This document shows positions 8,408 to 19,624 of a stretch of DNA of 64,000 nt, piece by piece. Made by a program: the position numbers and the translations under genes. Origin of the DNA: Luteibacter aegosomatis. GTDB taxonomy: Bacteria; Pseudomonadota; Gammaproteobacteria; Xanthomonadales; Rhodanobacteraceae. The notes under the pieces were generated by a model. It searched no databases and was not told the origin of the DNA. It was given only the letters and a program-made list of their open reading frames with translations. Position 1 is the stretch's first letter. Each line of letters opens with the position of its first letter. The stretch spans positions 3,646,001-3,710,000 of the forward strand of contig NZ_CP095740.1 in assembly GCF_023078455.1 (NCBI RefSeq), in the 5' to 3' direction.

Positions 8408-8965
8408 TCACTGACCCCTGAGGAGTCGGGAAGTTTCGTGCAAGGGCAAGCCCATCACACCCGAATACGTGCCGGAAAGGTATTCCACGAAGGCCGCGGC
8501 ACGGCCCTGGATCGCATAAGCGCCGGCCTTGCCTAACCATTCGCCGCTCTCCACGTAGGCCGCGATGTCGGCCGCCGAGAGGGTAGCGAAGCGTACCGTG
8601 GAAAGCGCCATCGCTTCGTGTTCGCCGTCGGCGTCGACGAGCCAGACCGCCGAAAGCACGCGGTGCTCCACGCCCGACAGGCGGCCGAGCATGGCCACCG
8701 CGTCGGCCGCGTCGCGCGGCTTGCCGAACACTTCGTCGCCGAGGATCACCTCGGTATCGGCGGCGAGCACGCGCGCACCGGCTTCATGCGCCACCGCCGC
8801 GAACCCCGCCAGGGCCTTGTCGCGCGCCACCCGCGACACGTAGGCCTCCGGCGTCTCGCCCGGGCGCCGCACCTCCTCCACGTCGACGTCGAGCGTGCGA
8901 TGTTCCACGCCGATCTGGCCGAGGAGTTCGCGACGGCGCGGTGACTGCGAAGCCAGGTAGAGCAC
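8408..8965 (-). CDS. maf: Maf-family nucleoside triphosphate pyrophosphatase (YhdE type), 185 aa
   Basis: This family hydrolyses dTTP, UTP or modified pyrimidine nucleotides to monophosphates and is tied to cell-division control. The N-terminal [17 protein letters not shown] carries the Maf SxR substrate motif. ARDKALAG and [27 protein letters not shown] carry the conserved Lys and the catalytic Asp region. [19 protein letters not shown] is the C-terminal signature. The start is GTG at 8965 with AAGGAA 10 bases upstream. Spacing is 12 bases after rlmH, so it is translated from the same message. Confidence 0.94.
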   Translation of the reverse strand: MLYLASQSPRRRELLGQIGVEHRTLDVDVEEVRRPGETPEAYVSRVARDKALAGFAAVAHEAGARVLAADTEVILGDEVFGKPRDAADAVAMLGRLSGVEHRVLSAVWLVDADGEHEAMALSTVRFATLSAADIAAYVESGEWLGKAGAYAIQGRAAAFVEYLSGTYSGVMGLPLHETSRLLRGQ

Positions 8966-8977
8966 GAGGCGGTTCCT

Positions 8978-9448
8978 TCAGGCGCGGTGGTAGGGATGGC
9001 CGGCCACCAGGGTGGTGGCGCGGTAAAGCTGTTCGGCCAGCACCAGCCGCACGAGCATGTGCGGCAGCGTGAGCGGCCCCAGCGACCAGCGCTGGTCGGC
9101 ACGCGCCAGCACGTCGGGCGCGTGGCCGTCGGGGCCGCCGATGAGGAAAGCCAGGTCGCGGCCGCCCATGCGCCAGTGTTCGAGCTGCTGACCGAGATCT
9201 TCGCTGGACCAGGCCTTGCCCCGTCCGTCGAGCGCGACCACGTGGATGTCGCGCGGCAGCGCGGCGAGGATGGCGGCACCCTCGTCGAGGATCGCCTTCG
9301 CATCGTCGCGCCCCTTGCCGCGCACGCCGGGGCGTATTTCGATCAGTTCGAGCGGAAGCTCATGGGAGAGCCGCTTGCGGTATTCGGAAAAGCCCTCGGC
9401 CACCCAGGCCGGCATGCGTTCGCCGACGGCGATGAGGCGCGCCTTCAC
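8978..9448 (-). CDS. rlmH: 23S rRNA (pseudouridine1915-N3)-methyltransferase RlmH, 156 aa
   Basis: This is a SPOUT-class enzyme that methylates pseudouridine 1915 in helix 69 of 23S rRNA, acting on assembled ribosomes. The signature FLIGGPDGHAPDVLARADQ and the C-terminal knot region LPHMLVRLVLAEQLYRATTLVAGHPYHR are clear and complete. Length equals the family norm (about 155). The start is GTG at 9448. It follows rsfS by only 6 bases; the rsfS-rlmH pair is a common ribosome-assembly couple. Confidence 0.96.
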   Translation of the reverse strand: MKARLIAVGERMPAWVAEGFSEYRKRLSHELPLELIEIRPGVRGKGRDDAKAILDEGAAILAALPRDIHVVALDGRGKAWSSEDLGQQLEHWRMGGRDLAFLIGGPDGHAPDVLARADQRWSLGPLTLPHMLVRLVLAEQLYRATTLVAGHPYHRA

Positions 9449-9454
9449 GCGCGA

Positions 9455-9850
9455 TCAGTCGTTGGCGGCTTCGGGCGGCGCATCGTCGCCGACCGTCCAG
9501 AGACGTTCCAGCCCATAGAACTCGCGAATGCGGGGCAGCATCACGTGCACGATGATGTCGCCAAGGTCGACCAGCACCCATTCGGCTTCGGACTGGCCTT
9601 CGACGCCGAGCGGCATCACGCCGGCTTCCTTCGCGAACTTGACCACCTCGTCGGCGATCGATTTCACGTGCCGTGCCGAGGTGCCCGAGGCGATGAACAG
9701 GACGTCGGCGATGGAGGTTTTGCCACGAACGTCGATTTCGCGGACGTCCTTGGCCTTGAGGTCTTCCAGTGCGGCCGTCACGCGCTGACGCAGGTGCTCG
9801 TTGCTGGCGGCGGACTTGGACTTTGCCTTGCGGGGGGCGGGAGAACTCAA
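9455..9850 (-). CDS. rsfS: Ribosomal silencing factor RsfS, 131 aa
   Basis: RsfS binds uL14 on the 50S subunit and blocks subunit joining under starvation. KDVREIDVRGKTSIADVLFIASGTSARHVKSIADEV and the EWVLVDLGDIIVHVMLPRIREFYGLERLW block are diagnostic. The N-terminus has a short Lys/Ser/Ala-rich extension, and the C-terminus an acidic tail. The only usable start is TTG at 9850, since there is no earlier ATG in frame; the true start could lie a few codons inside the Lys-rich tail. It is preceded by a 114-base gap after nadD, which may hold a secondary promoter. Confidence 0.94.
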   Translation of the reverse strand: MSSPAPRKAKSKSAASNEHLRQRVTAALEDLKAKDVREIDVRGKTSIADVLFIASGTSARHVKSIADEVVKFAKEAGVMPLGVEGQSEAEWVLVDLGDIIVHVMLPRIREFYGLERLWTVGDDAPPEAAND

Positions 9851-9964
9851 GATGCGGAAACCTCGTGCGGCGGAAGTGCCGGGTGCGGTGGATTATACCT
9901 TTCCGGGGAGCGGGGCGCGTCAAATGCCCGTAGGCGGAAATTCGGCGAAAACCCGCTTCGCGGC

Positions 9965-10606
9965 TTAGCGCCCCAACGCCCGGTACGGCGCCAGCAGCGC
10001 CTCGTCGGCGAAGCACTCCGACGGCAGCAGGAAGCGCGGTTCGTTCCCCGCCGCGAACGATTCCCGGATCGCCGTGGCGGCGATGTCCAGTGGCGTGATG
10101 GGGATATCCAGCACCGTCCCCGCCGGGCCATGCACCCGGTCGGCATGGCGGCCATCGACGAAGTCCGCCAGCTCGCCGTCCAGGGCGTGTGCCCCACCCG
10201 GCCGCGTCAGCACGCCGATATGGGCCAGTTCGAACAGTTGCCGCCAGAGGTGCCAGGACGCCAGACCGGCGAAGGCGTCGGCCCCGACGAGCAGCACCAG
10301 CGGACGCTCGGGCCCGATCTCCTCGCGCAGCGACGCCAGAGTGTCGACGGTATACGACGGACCGTCGCGATCCAGCTCCCGGCTGTCGATGGTCAGGCGA
10401 TCCTGGCCGACGAGGGCGGCGCGGAGCAGGGCCACGCGCCCGGCCGCATCGGCCACCGGCGGCGGACGATGGGGCGGGGTGCGGGCGGGCACCATGCGCA
10501 CCTCGGCGTCGAGCGCCTCGGCCGCCTCCCAGGCACCTCGCAGGTGGCCGTTGTGAACGGGGTCGAAGGTGCCGCCGAGGATGGCGAGCGGTCGCGAATG
10601 GCTCAT
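9965..10606 (-). CDS. nadD: Nicotinate-nucleotide adenylyltransferase, 213 aa
   Basis: NadD joins nicotinate mononucleotide and ATP to form deamido-NAD in NAD synthesis. ILGGTFDPVHNGHL is the nucleotidyltransferase GxFxPxHxGH motif; PARTPPHRPP is the substrate loop; and the C-terminal ITPLDIAATAIRESFAAG matches the ISSTxIR-type motif in altered form (the usual Ser pair is Ala-Ala-Thr). The ATG at 10606 overlaps the holA stop in ATGA, indicating translational coupling. Confidence 0.95.
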   Translation of the reverse strand: MSHSRPLAILGGTFDPVHNGHLRGAWEAAEALDAEVRMVPARTPPHRPPPVADAAGRVALLRAALVGQDRLTIDSRELDRDGPSYTVDTLASLREEIGPERPLVLLVGADAFAGLASWHLWRQLFELAHIGVLTRPGGAHALDGELADFVDGRHADRVHGPAGTVLDIPITPLDIAATAIRESFAAGNEPRFLLPSECFADEALLAPYRALGR

Positions 10607-11607
10607 GCGAGGGCCACCGACGCGCGCGGCTCGGCGATGGCGGCCACCAGGCGCTCGGCCTCGAGCCAGGGATTGCCCTGTTCGCGGCCCTTGGCCATGC
10701 GGTCGATGCGCGCGGCGCGCGCCAGGCAGGCCATCCAGTGTTCGCGCGGCGCGCGACGCAGGGCCTTGCGGAAAAGCTGTTCGCGCGCCGGCCAGAGCCT
10801 CTCGGCCTTCGCCTGCGCGGCGAAATCGCGCGCATTGGCCAAGCGCAGCGCCAATTGCAACTGGTTGACCATCCAGCCCATCAGGGCGATCAGTTCCTCA
10901 CCCTCGGCATGCAGCCCGGCAAGGATGCGCAAGGCACGCGCGCCTTCGCCCGCGAAGGCCGCATCGGTGAGCTTGAAGGCATCGAACCGGGCGCTGTCGG
11001 CCACGAGGCTTTCCAGCGTGGGGGCATCGAGGCGGCGGTCGCCGGCCAGCACCACGAGTTTGTCGACTTCCTGCGCGGCCGCGAGCAGGTTGCCTTCCAC
11101 GCGTTCGGCAAGCATCGCCACGGCATCGGGCGTGACCTGCAGGCCTCGCGACGCGAGGCGCGCGCCCACCCACTGCACCCATTCGTTCGGACGCGGCGCA
11201 TTGAAGACGACCTGGATGCCCGCCTGGTCGACGTTTTTCGTCCAGGTCGCTTCGTGCTTGCTGCTCCACTCGGTGGCGGTGATCAGCAAGGTGGTGTCGG
11301 GTGGCGGATTGCCGGCGAATTCGGTGATCGCCGCGCCGCCATCCTTGCCGGCACGCCCCCCGGCCAAGCGCAGGTCGAGCAGGCGCCGGGTGGCGAAGAG
11401 CGACAGGCCGGCGCTGGCGCGGGCCAGGTCGTCCCAGTCGAAGCGGCTATCGGCCTCGAGCACCTCGCGTTCGGCATACCCCAGGCGCCGTGCCATGGCG
11501 CGCACGGCGTCGGCGGCTTCGAGCACCAGCAGTTCCTCGCCCGCCAGCAGGTACACCGGCGCCATGCGATCGCCGGCGAGGTGCTTCTGCCACTGGCCGG
11601 CATTCAT
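10603..11607 (-). CDS. holA: DNA polymerase III delta subunit, 334 aa
   Basis: The delta subunit of the clamp loader opens the beta sliding clamp. The start ATG at 11607 (MNAGQWQKHLAGDRMAPVYLLAGEE) is chosen because the longer open frame overlaps lptE and is not protein-like, whereas this start lies 19 bases after the lptE stop. YLLAGEELLVLEAADAVR is the conserved N-terminal region; NEWVQWVGARLASRGLQVTPDAVAMLAERVEGNLLAAAQEVDKL is the AAA-like middle; the C-terminal helical domain contains the LGWM-like LMGWMVNQLQLALRLA. A GTG two codons upstream is a possible alternative start. Confidence 0.94.
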   Translation of the reverse strand: MNAGQWQKHLAGDRMAPVYLLAGEELLVLEAADAVRAMARRLGYAEREVLEADSRFDWDDLARASAGLSLFATRRLLDLRLAGGRAGKDGGAAITEFAGNPPPDTTLLITATEWSSKHEATWTKNVDQAGIQVVFNAPRPNEWVQWVGARLASRGLQVTPDAVAMLAERVEGNLLAAAQEVDKLVVLAGDRRLDAPTLESLVADSARFDAFKLTDAAFAGEGARALRILAGLHAEGEELIALMGWMVNQLQLALRLANARDFAAQAKAERLWPAREQLFRKALRRAPREHWMACLARAARIDRMAKGREQGNPWLEAERLVAAIAEPRASVALA

Positions 11608-11626
11608 CGGCACGCGAAAGGCTCCG

Positions 11627-12160
11627 TCACTGCGCGGCGGGCTTCGCCGCCTGGTGCGCCCCGGCGGCCTGCAGGCGGAACAGGATCGACTGCACCATGT
11701 CGCCGATGAGGCTGCGCTGCAGCTCCTCGGTCTGGCTCGCCGTGCCGATGGTGTTGGTGGCGTCGTAGCTGAACTCACGCGACATGTCGACCGACTGGTT
11801 CGGCACGAGGACCGCGCCGTCGGGCGCCCGGGCGTTGAAATCCACGTGGTAGCGAACGGCATATTCGGTGACGCGCGCCGTGCCGCTCACGGTGAGCGAA
11901 TCGGTACGGAAGGTGTTGGAGGTGACCGCCAGCTCGGCCGAATCGGCGCCGGGCTTGTCGACGATCACGGCGCCGGAGTTCTCCAGCGCGCGCGCGAGGT
12001 CGCGCTCGAGCTTGCCGCCGCCCGATACCGTGAGGTGGATCTTCTTCATCCCCTCGGGCAGCGATGCCGACTGGCGAAGATGGAAGCCGCAGCCGGCGAG
12101 CAGGGCGACGGCGGTGGCGACCAGGACGGCGCGCAACGGGCGGAAACGGTTCAGGCTCAT
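11627..12160 (-). CDS. lptE: LPS-assembly lipoprotein LptE, 177 aa
   Basis: LptE plugs the LptD barrel and helps insert lipopolysaccharide in the outer membrane. A lipoprotein signal ends with lipobox LAGC (Cys24), followed by GFHLRQSASLPEGMKKIHLT, the family hallmark. The C-terminal part (LQRSLIGDMVQSILFRL) matches the usual end, with a short Ala/Lys-rich tail. The ATG at 12160 is 2 bases after the leuS stop; the leuS-lptE-holA order is conserved across gammaproteobacteria. Confidence 0.94.
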   Translation of the reverse strand: MSLNRFRPLRAVLVATAVALLAGCGFHLRQSASLPEGMKKIHLTVSGGGKLERDLARALENSGAVIVDKPGADSAELAVTSNTFRTDSLTVSGTARVTEYAVRYHVDFNARAPDGAVLVPNQSVDMSREFSYDATNTIGTASQTEELQRSLIGDMVQSILFRLQAAGAHQAAKPAAQ

Positions 12161-12162
12161 GG

Positions 12163-14964
<2,802 letters not shown>

Positions 14965-15088
14965 TTAATCGCGGGAGACTATCCCACGGGGCGCCCGGGG
15001 CCAAGCCCGAGGCGTCCGGGCCTACCCTCGGCGTGGTCCAAATCCGCGCTAGAATAGACGGTTAGCCCATCGACACTCCTTCGCATTC

Positions 15089-16690
15089 ATGGCCACACAC
15101 CTCTCCGAAACCCGGCGCCGGCGCAGCTTCGCCATCGTCAGCCACCCCGACGCGGGCAAGACCACGCTGACCGAAAAGCTGCTGCTGTTCGGAGGCGCGA
15201 TCCAGATGGCCGGCTCGGTGAAGAGCCGCAAGGCGGCCCGCCACGCCACCTCCGACTGGATGGCGCTGGAAAAGGAGCGCGGCATCTCGGTCACCTCGTC
15301 GGTGATGCAGTTCCCGTACAACGACGCCATCGTCAACCTGCTCGACACCCCGGGCCACGCGGACTTCTCCGAAGACACCTACCGCGTGCTCACCGCGGTG
15401 GACTCGGCCTTGATGGTGATCGACTGCGCGAAGGGCGTCGAGGAACGCACCATCAAGCTCATGGAAGTGTGCCGCCTGCGCGACACGCCCATCATGACGT
15501 TCATCAACAAGCTCGACCGCGAGGGCCGCTCGCCCATCGAACTGCTCGACGAGGTGGAATCGGTGCTGGGCATCGCCTGCGCGCCGCTTACCTGGCCCAT
15601 CGGCATGGGGTCGCGCCTGAAGGGCGTGTACCACGTGCTGCTCGACGAAGTGCACGTGTTCGAACCGGGCAAGAACTTCACCCGCCAGGATTCCACCATC
15701 TTCCAGGGGCTCGACCACCCCGAACTGGCGGCCCGCATCGGCGAGGAAGCCTTGAGCGACCTGCGCGACGAACTGGAGCTGGTGCTCGGCGCCTCCAACC
15801 CGTTCGACATCGAGGCCTACCTCGCCGGCAAGCAGACGCCGGTGTTCTTCGGCTCGGCGGTGAACAACTTCGGCGTGCAGCTGCTGCTGGACTTCTTCGT
15901 GGAGCACGCGCCCGCGCCGCGCTCGCGGCAGACGCTCACCCGCGAGGTGAAACCCGAGGAAGAGAAGCTTTCCGGCTTCGTCTTCAAGATCCAGGCCAAC
16001 ATGGACCCGGCCCATCGCGACCGCGTGGCCTTCATGCGCATCTGTTCGGGCACGTATACCGCCGGCATGAAGATGCAGCAGACGCGCACGGGCAAGGAAG
16101 TGCGCATCGCCAACGCGCTCACCTTCATGGCCTCCGACCGCGAGATCGTCGAGACGGCCTACCCCGGCGACGTGATCGGCCTGCACAACCACGGCACCAT
16201 CACCATCGGCGACACCTTCACCGAAGGCGAGCCCCTGTCGTTCACCGGCATCCCCAACTTCGCGCCCGAGCTGTTCCGTCGCGCGCGCCTGCGCGACCCG
16301 ATGAAGATGAAGGCCTTGCAGAAAGGCTTGGCGCAGCTGTCCGAGGAAGGTGCCACGCAGTTCTTCCGCCCACTGATGTCCAACGACCTCATCCTGGGCG
16401 CCGTGGGCGTACTGCAGTTCGACGTGGTGGCCTATCGCCTCAAGGACGAATACAACGTCGACGCGAGCTTCGAACAGGTGGGCGTGGCCACGGCGCGCTG
16501 GATTCACTGCGACGACGCGAAGAAGCTCGAGGAATTCCGTGAAAAGAACGCGGCCAACCTCGCCATCGATGCGGCGGGTGAGCTCGTTTACCTCGCGCCG
16601 ACGCGGGTGAACCTGCAACTGGCGCAGGAGCGTTGGCCGCAGGTGCGCTTCTCGGCCACGCGCGAGCATGCGGCATCGGTCGAGGTTTGA
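15089..16690 (+). CDS. prfC: Peptide chain release factor 3, 533 aa
   Basis: RF3 is a translational GTPase that recycles RF1/RF2 after termination. G1 is [16 protein letters not shown]2 region [13 protein letters not shown]3 [14 protein letters not shown], and G4 NKLDREGR; the RF3-specific C-terminal domain includes [30 protein letters not shown]. Length is the family norm. A TAGAAT hexamer at 15050-15055 could be a -10 element for this gene; no clear -35 is seen. It is divergent from leuS and followed by a palindromic repeat. Confidence 0.97.
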   Translation: MATHLSETRRRRSFAIVSHPDAGKTTLTEKLLLFGGAIQMAGSVKSRKAARHATSDWMALEKERGISVTSSVMQFPYNDAIVNLLDTPGHADFSEDTYRVLTAVDSALMVIDCAKGVEERTIKLMEVCRLRDTPIMTFINKLDREGRSPIELLDEVESVLGIACAPLTWPIGMGSRLKGVYHVLLDEVHVFEPGKNFTRQDSTIFQGLDHPELAARIGEEALSDLRDELELVLGASNPFDIEAYLAGKQTPVFFGSAVNNFGVQLLLDFFVEHAPAPRSRQTLTREVKPEEEKLSGFVFKIQANMDPAHRDRVAFMRICSGTYTAGMKMQQTRTGKEVRIANALTFMASDREIVETAYPGDVIGLHNHGTITIGDTFTEGEPLSFTGIPNFAPELFRRARLRDPMKMKALQKGLAQLSEEGATQFFRPLMSNDLILGAVGVLQFDVVAYRLKDEYNVDASFEQVGVATARWIHCDDAKKLEEFREKNAANLAIDAAGELVYLAPTRVNLQLAQERWPQVRFSATREHAASVEV

Positions 16691-16699
16691 GTTCTCGCT

Positions 16700-16852
16700 C
16701 CGCAGGATTCGCCGATGCGATCGGCTCCCACCCCTTCGGTAGGCGGCCTGTCGAAAGCCGGTCCCACCTGGTGAGCTTGTTAGCCGATCTTCGCAACCTG
16801 GCTACCGGAGGGGTGGGAGCCGATCGTATCGGCGAAGGGGCTTGCGACGAAC
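16700..16852. repeat. Long inverted extragenic repeat between convergent prfC and the flavoprotein gene
   Basis: Left arm about 16704-16742 (GATTCGCCGATGCGATCGGC then TCCCACCCCTTCGGTAG). Right arm about 16800-16845 (CTACCGGAGGGGTGGGAGCC then GATCGTATCGGCGAAGG). The arms are near-perfect complements separated by about 55 bases. It lies between two convergent genes and could end transcription from both sides. The TCCCACCC/GGGTGGGA core is shared with the other palindromes of this window. Confidence 0.75.
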
Positions 16853-16855
16853 CGC

Positions 16856-18517
16856 CTACATCGGCGACGGATTCAGGAACCGGTGGATGGCCTGCACCAC
16901 CACCGAGCCCTCGCCTACCCCCGACGCCACGCGCTTGATCGATCCCGAGCGTACGTCGCCCACCGCGAACACGCCGCGCAACGTGGTGGCATAAGGCGAC
17001 GGCGTGGCGAAACCGTCCGCGTCGCGGCCGGTGAGCACGAAGCCCTTGCGGTCGAGGTCGAGGCAATCCTTCAGCCATGCCGTGTTCGGCTCGGCGCCGA
17101 TCATCACGAACAGGCTGCCGATTTTCTTTCGCGTCTGCGCGCCGGTCTTGCGGCAGAACCAGCCCACCTCGCGCAGGTAGGTGTCGCCATCCACGTGGTC
17201 GACCTGGCAATGCGAATACAGCGTGATGCGCGGCGACTGCATGATCCGCTGCACGAGGTAGTCGGACATCGTCGCGGCGAGGCCCTCGCCGCGCACGAGG
17301 ATGTGCACGTGCGCCGCCGTGCGCGCCAGGAACACCGCGGCCTGCCCGGCGCTGTTGCCGCCGCCGACCACGACCACTTCCTCGCCGGCGCACAGGGTGG
17401 CCTCCATCGCCGTGGCGGCGTAGTGGATGCCCTGCCCCTCGTAGCGTTCGTAATCCACCTGGTCGAGCTTGCGGTAGCGCGCGCCCGTGGCGATCACCAC
17501 CGACTTCGCCGTCACGACGTCGCCGCTGTCCAGGTGCAACCGGTACGGACGGCCGGCGCAATCCATCCGCTCGACCGAACGGGCGACGGCCACGTGCGCG
17601 CCGAACTTCATCGCCTGCACGTGCGCGCGGCCGGCGAGGGCCTGCCCGGAGATGCCGGTGGGAAAGCCCAGGTAGTTTTCGATCTTGGAGCTGGTGCCGG
17701 CCTGGCCGCCCGGCGCCAAGGCCTCCAGCACCAGCGTGTCGAGCCCTTCCGATGCGGCGTACACGGCGGCGGCGAGACCCGCGGGGCCCGCGCCGATCAC
17801 CGCCACGTCGTAGGTGTGGTCGGCGTCCAGCTCGATGGTGATGCCCAGTTCGTCGGCCAGTTCGGCGGTGGTCGGACAGCGCAGCACGCGACGGTCGGGC
17901 AGGATTACCACGGGACACTCCGTCGCGTCGATGCCGCATCCGTCGATGAGGTGCCTGGCGTCCTCGTCGACGTCGGTATCCAGCAGGCGGTACGGATAGC
18001 CGTTGCGGATGAGGAAGCTGCGCAGGCGCACCGTATCGGCCGCGTGCGCGGAGCCGGCCAGCGTCACGCCGCCCGTGCCGGTCTGGATCAGCTCCACGCG
18101 GCGGAGGATGAACGCGCGCATGAGGATCTCGCCGATGTCCGGCTCACCCGAGACCAGGCGGCGGAAGGCGGTCGTGTCCAGGCGGATCAGGCGGCTGTCG
18201 GAGCCGGTGCGGGCGTTCACCATCGCCTGGCGGTCGCTGAAGAGGTCCACCTCGCCGGTGAACTGGTTCGCCTCGTGCACCACGAAGATGTTCGGCTCGC
18301 CATCCTTGCCGACGTCGAAGATCTCGATCGAACCCTCGACGACGAAGAAGCAGTCGATGTGGCGCTGTCCGCGACGGAACAGCACCGTGCCGGCCGGCAC
18401 GCGTTCCTCCACGCCGTAGCCGGCGATGCGGGCGCCCATGTCGGCGTCCAGATGCGGAAAGACCTGTTCGCGGCGGTTCATCGGACTGGACGGGTCGTTC
18501 GGGTTCGGCTTGCTCAT
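16856..18517 (-). CDS. Cyclic-nucleotide-binding-domain FAD-dependent oxidoreductase (TrxB-like, CxxC absent), 553 aa
   Basis: Three parts are visible. Residues about 20-140 are a cNMP-binding domain (VPAGTVLFRRGQRHIDCFFVVEGSIEIF). About 155-225 is a thioredoxin/glutaredoxin-like segment (LRSFLIRNGYPYRLLDTDVDED, CPVVILPD). About 235-550 is a thioredoxin-reductase-like module with FAD motif [24 protein letters not shown] motif EEVVVVGGGNSAGQAAVFLA, and C-terminal GVFAVGDVRSGSIKR. Where TrxB has its CATC redox pair this protein reads YAATAMEA, so it cannot reduce thioredoxin by the classical route. The start ATG at 18517 (MSKPNPNDP) is preferred over the longer frame, whose N-terminal extension is not protein-like. 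It is divergent from the CPBP gene. Substrate and ligand are unknown. Confidence 0.85.
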   Translation of the reverse strand: MSKPNPNDPSSPMNRREQVFPHLDADMGARIAGYGVEERVPAGTVLFRRGQRHIDCFFVVEGSIEIFDVGKDGEPNIFVVHEANQFTGEVDLFSDRQAMVNARTGSDSRLIRLDTTAFRRLVSGEPDIGEILMRAFILRRVELIQTGTGGVTLAGSAHAADTVRLRSFLIRNGYPYRLLDTDVDEDARHLIDGCGIDATECPVVILPDRRVLRCPTTAELADELGITIELDADHTYDVAVIGAGPAGLAAAVYAASEGLDTLVLEALAPGGQAGTSSKIENYLGFPTGISGQALAGRAHVQAMKFGAHVAVARSVERMDCAGRPYRLHLDSGDVVTAKSVVIATGARYRKLDQVDYERYEGQGIHYAATAMEATLCAGEEVVVVGGGNSAGQAAVFLARTAAHVHILVRGEGLAATMSDYLVQRIMQSPRITLYSHCQVDHVDGDTYLREVGWFCRKTGAQTRKKIGSLFVMIGAEPNTAWLKDCLDLDRKGFVLTGRDADGFATPSPYATTLRGVFAVGDVRSGSIKRVASGVGEGSVVVQAIHRFLNPSPM

Positions 18518-18617
18518 GGGGGGGTCCGTCGGTCGCGCGAGAGGGATGGGATGATGAGCGTATCCGGCACCATCATGCCTGCGTAGACTGCACGCGCAAA
18601 CCCACCCTGAGGCCGAC

Positions 18618-19526
18618 ATGACGCCGACCGCATCCCGACCTGGCCTCGCCGCCCGCATCGCCCGTTCCGCACCCGGCCGCCTGGTGATCTTCTTCGCCGG
18701 CATGGCCCTGATCGGGTTCGTCGCCGGACGCGTCTATGCCGGCCTGGGCCTGCCCGCCGGCCCGATCGCCTTCGACGATGTCACCCCTCTGATCCAGGCC
18801 TTCCGCCTCGCGCCCGTCGTGCTGGCCTACTGGCTGCTGGTCCGCTCGGTCGAATCGCGACGCGTCCACGAGCTCGCGCCACGCAAGGCGGTTCCCCACC
18901 TGTTGCTGGGCCTGGCCGGCGGTCTCGCCGCGATGTCGCTGGTCGTCGGTGCGCTCTGGGCGATGGGCGTCTATGTGGTGACCGGCGTGAATCACGACGC
19001 GCACTGGCTCGGGCCGATCCTCGTGCTCGGCGTGGGCGCGGGCGTCGCCGAGGAAATCGTCAGCCGCGGCGTGATCTTCCGCGTCGTCGAAGAGGGGCTC
19101 GGCACCTGGGCCGCCCTGCTCGTGTCCGCCGCGGTCTTCGGCGGCGGACACCTATGGAATCCGAACGCCACCGTATGGAGCGCCGCGTGCATCGCGCTGG
19201 AGGCGGGCCTGCTGTTCGGCCTGCTCTTCCACGTCACGCGCTCGCTGTGGGTCTGCATGGGGGCCCATGCCGCCTGGAACGTGGCGGAGGGGCCGCTCTA
19301 CGGCACCCCCGTATCGGGTTTCGACCAGCGCGGCCTGCTGGTCTCGCACCTGCAAGGACCGGAATGGCTCACCGGCGGCGCCTTCGGCGTGGAAGCGTCC
19401 GTGGTCACCCTCGCCCTGGGCTCGGCCATCACCGCCGCCTGCCTGTCGGTCGCCGTGTCCAGGCACAGTCTCGTGCCTCCATTCTGGCGACGCCGTTCGA
19501 GCTCCACGCGAACGGATCGCGGATAA
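18618..19526 (+). CDS. CPBP-family (CAAX prenyl protease/bacteriocin-processing type) membrane metalloprotease, 302 aa
   Basis: A polytopic inner-membrane protein with roughly seven hydrophobic segments. The conserved CPBP motifs are AEEIVSRG (EExxxR, near residue 142), FGGGHLWNPN (FxxxH) and HAAWNVAEG (HxxxN/B). These form the metal-dependent intramembrane active site in the family. Many members are of unknown substrate; no bacteriocin gene is nearby, so the role here is open. The intergenic space with the divergent flavoprotein gene (18518-18617) would hold both promoters. Confidence 0.85.
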   Translation: MTPTASRPGLAARIARSAPGRLVIFFAGMALIGFVAGRVYAGLGLPAGPIAFDDVTPLIQAFRLAPVVLAYWLLVRSVESRRVHELAPRKAVPHLLLGLAGGLAAMSLVVGALWAMGVYVVTGVNHDAHWLGPILVLGVGAGVAEEIVSRGVIFRVVEEGLGTWAALLVSAAVFGGGHLWNPNATVWSAACIALEAGLLFGLLFHVTRSLWVCMGAHAAWNVAEGPLYGTPVSGFDQRGLLVSHLQGPEWLTGGAFGVEASVVTLALGSAITAACLSVAVSRHSLVPPFWRRRSSSTRTDRG

Positions 19527-19624
19527 TGTGTCGGCCGCCAAGGACGGGGCGTACCGTTTCGATGTAACACCGTAGTAGAGCGCCGGGCACCGCGCCCCGT
19601 CCCCGTTCCCCCACCGGTCATCGC

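Noticed and set aside
11607..11862. 85-codon N-terminal extension of holA
   Set aside because: It overlaps lptE antiparallel in frame only, is Arg/Ser-rich and unlike any delta subunit; the start at 11607 fits spacing and homology.
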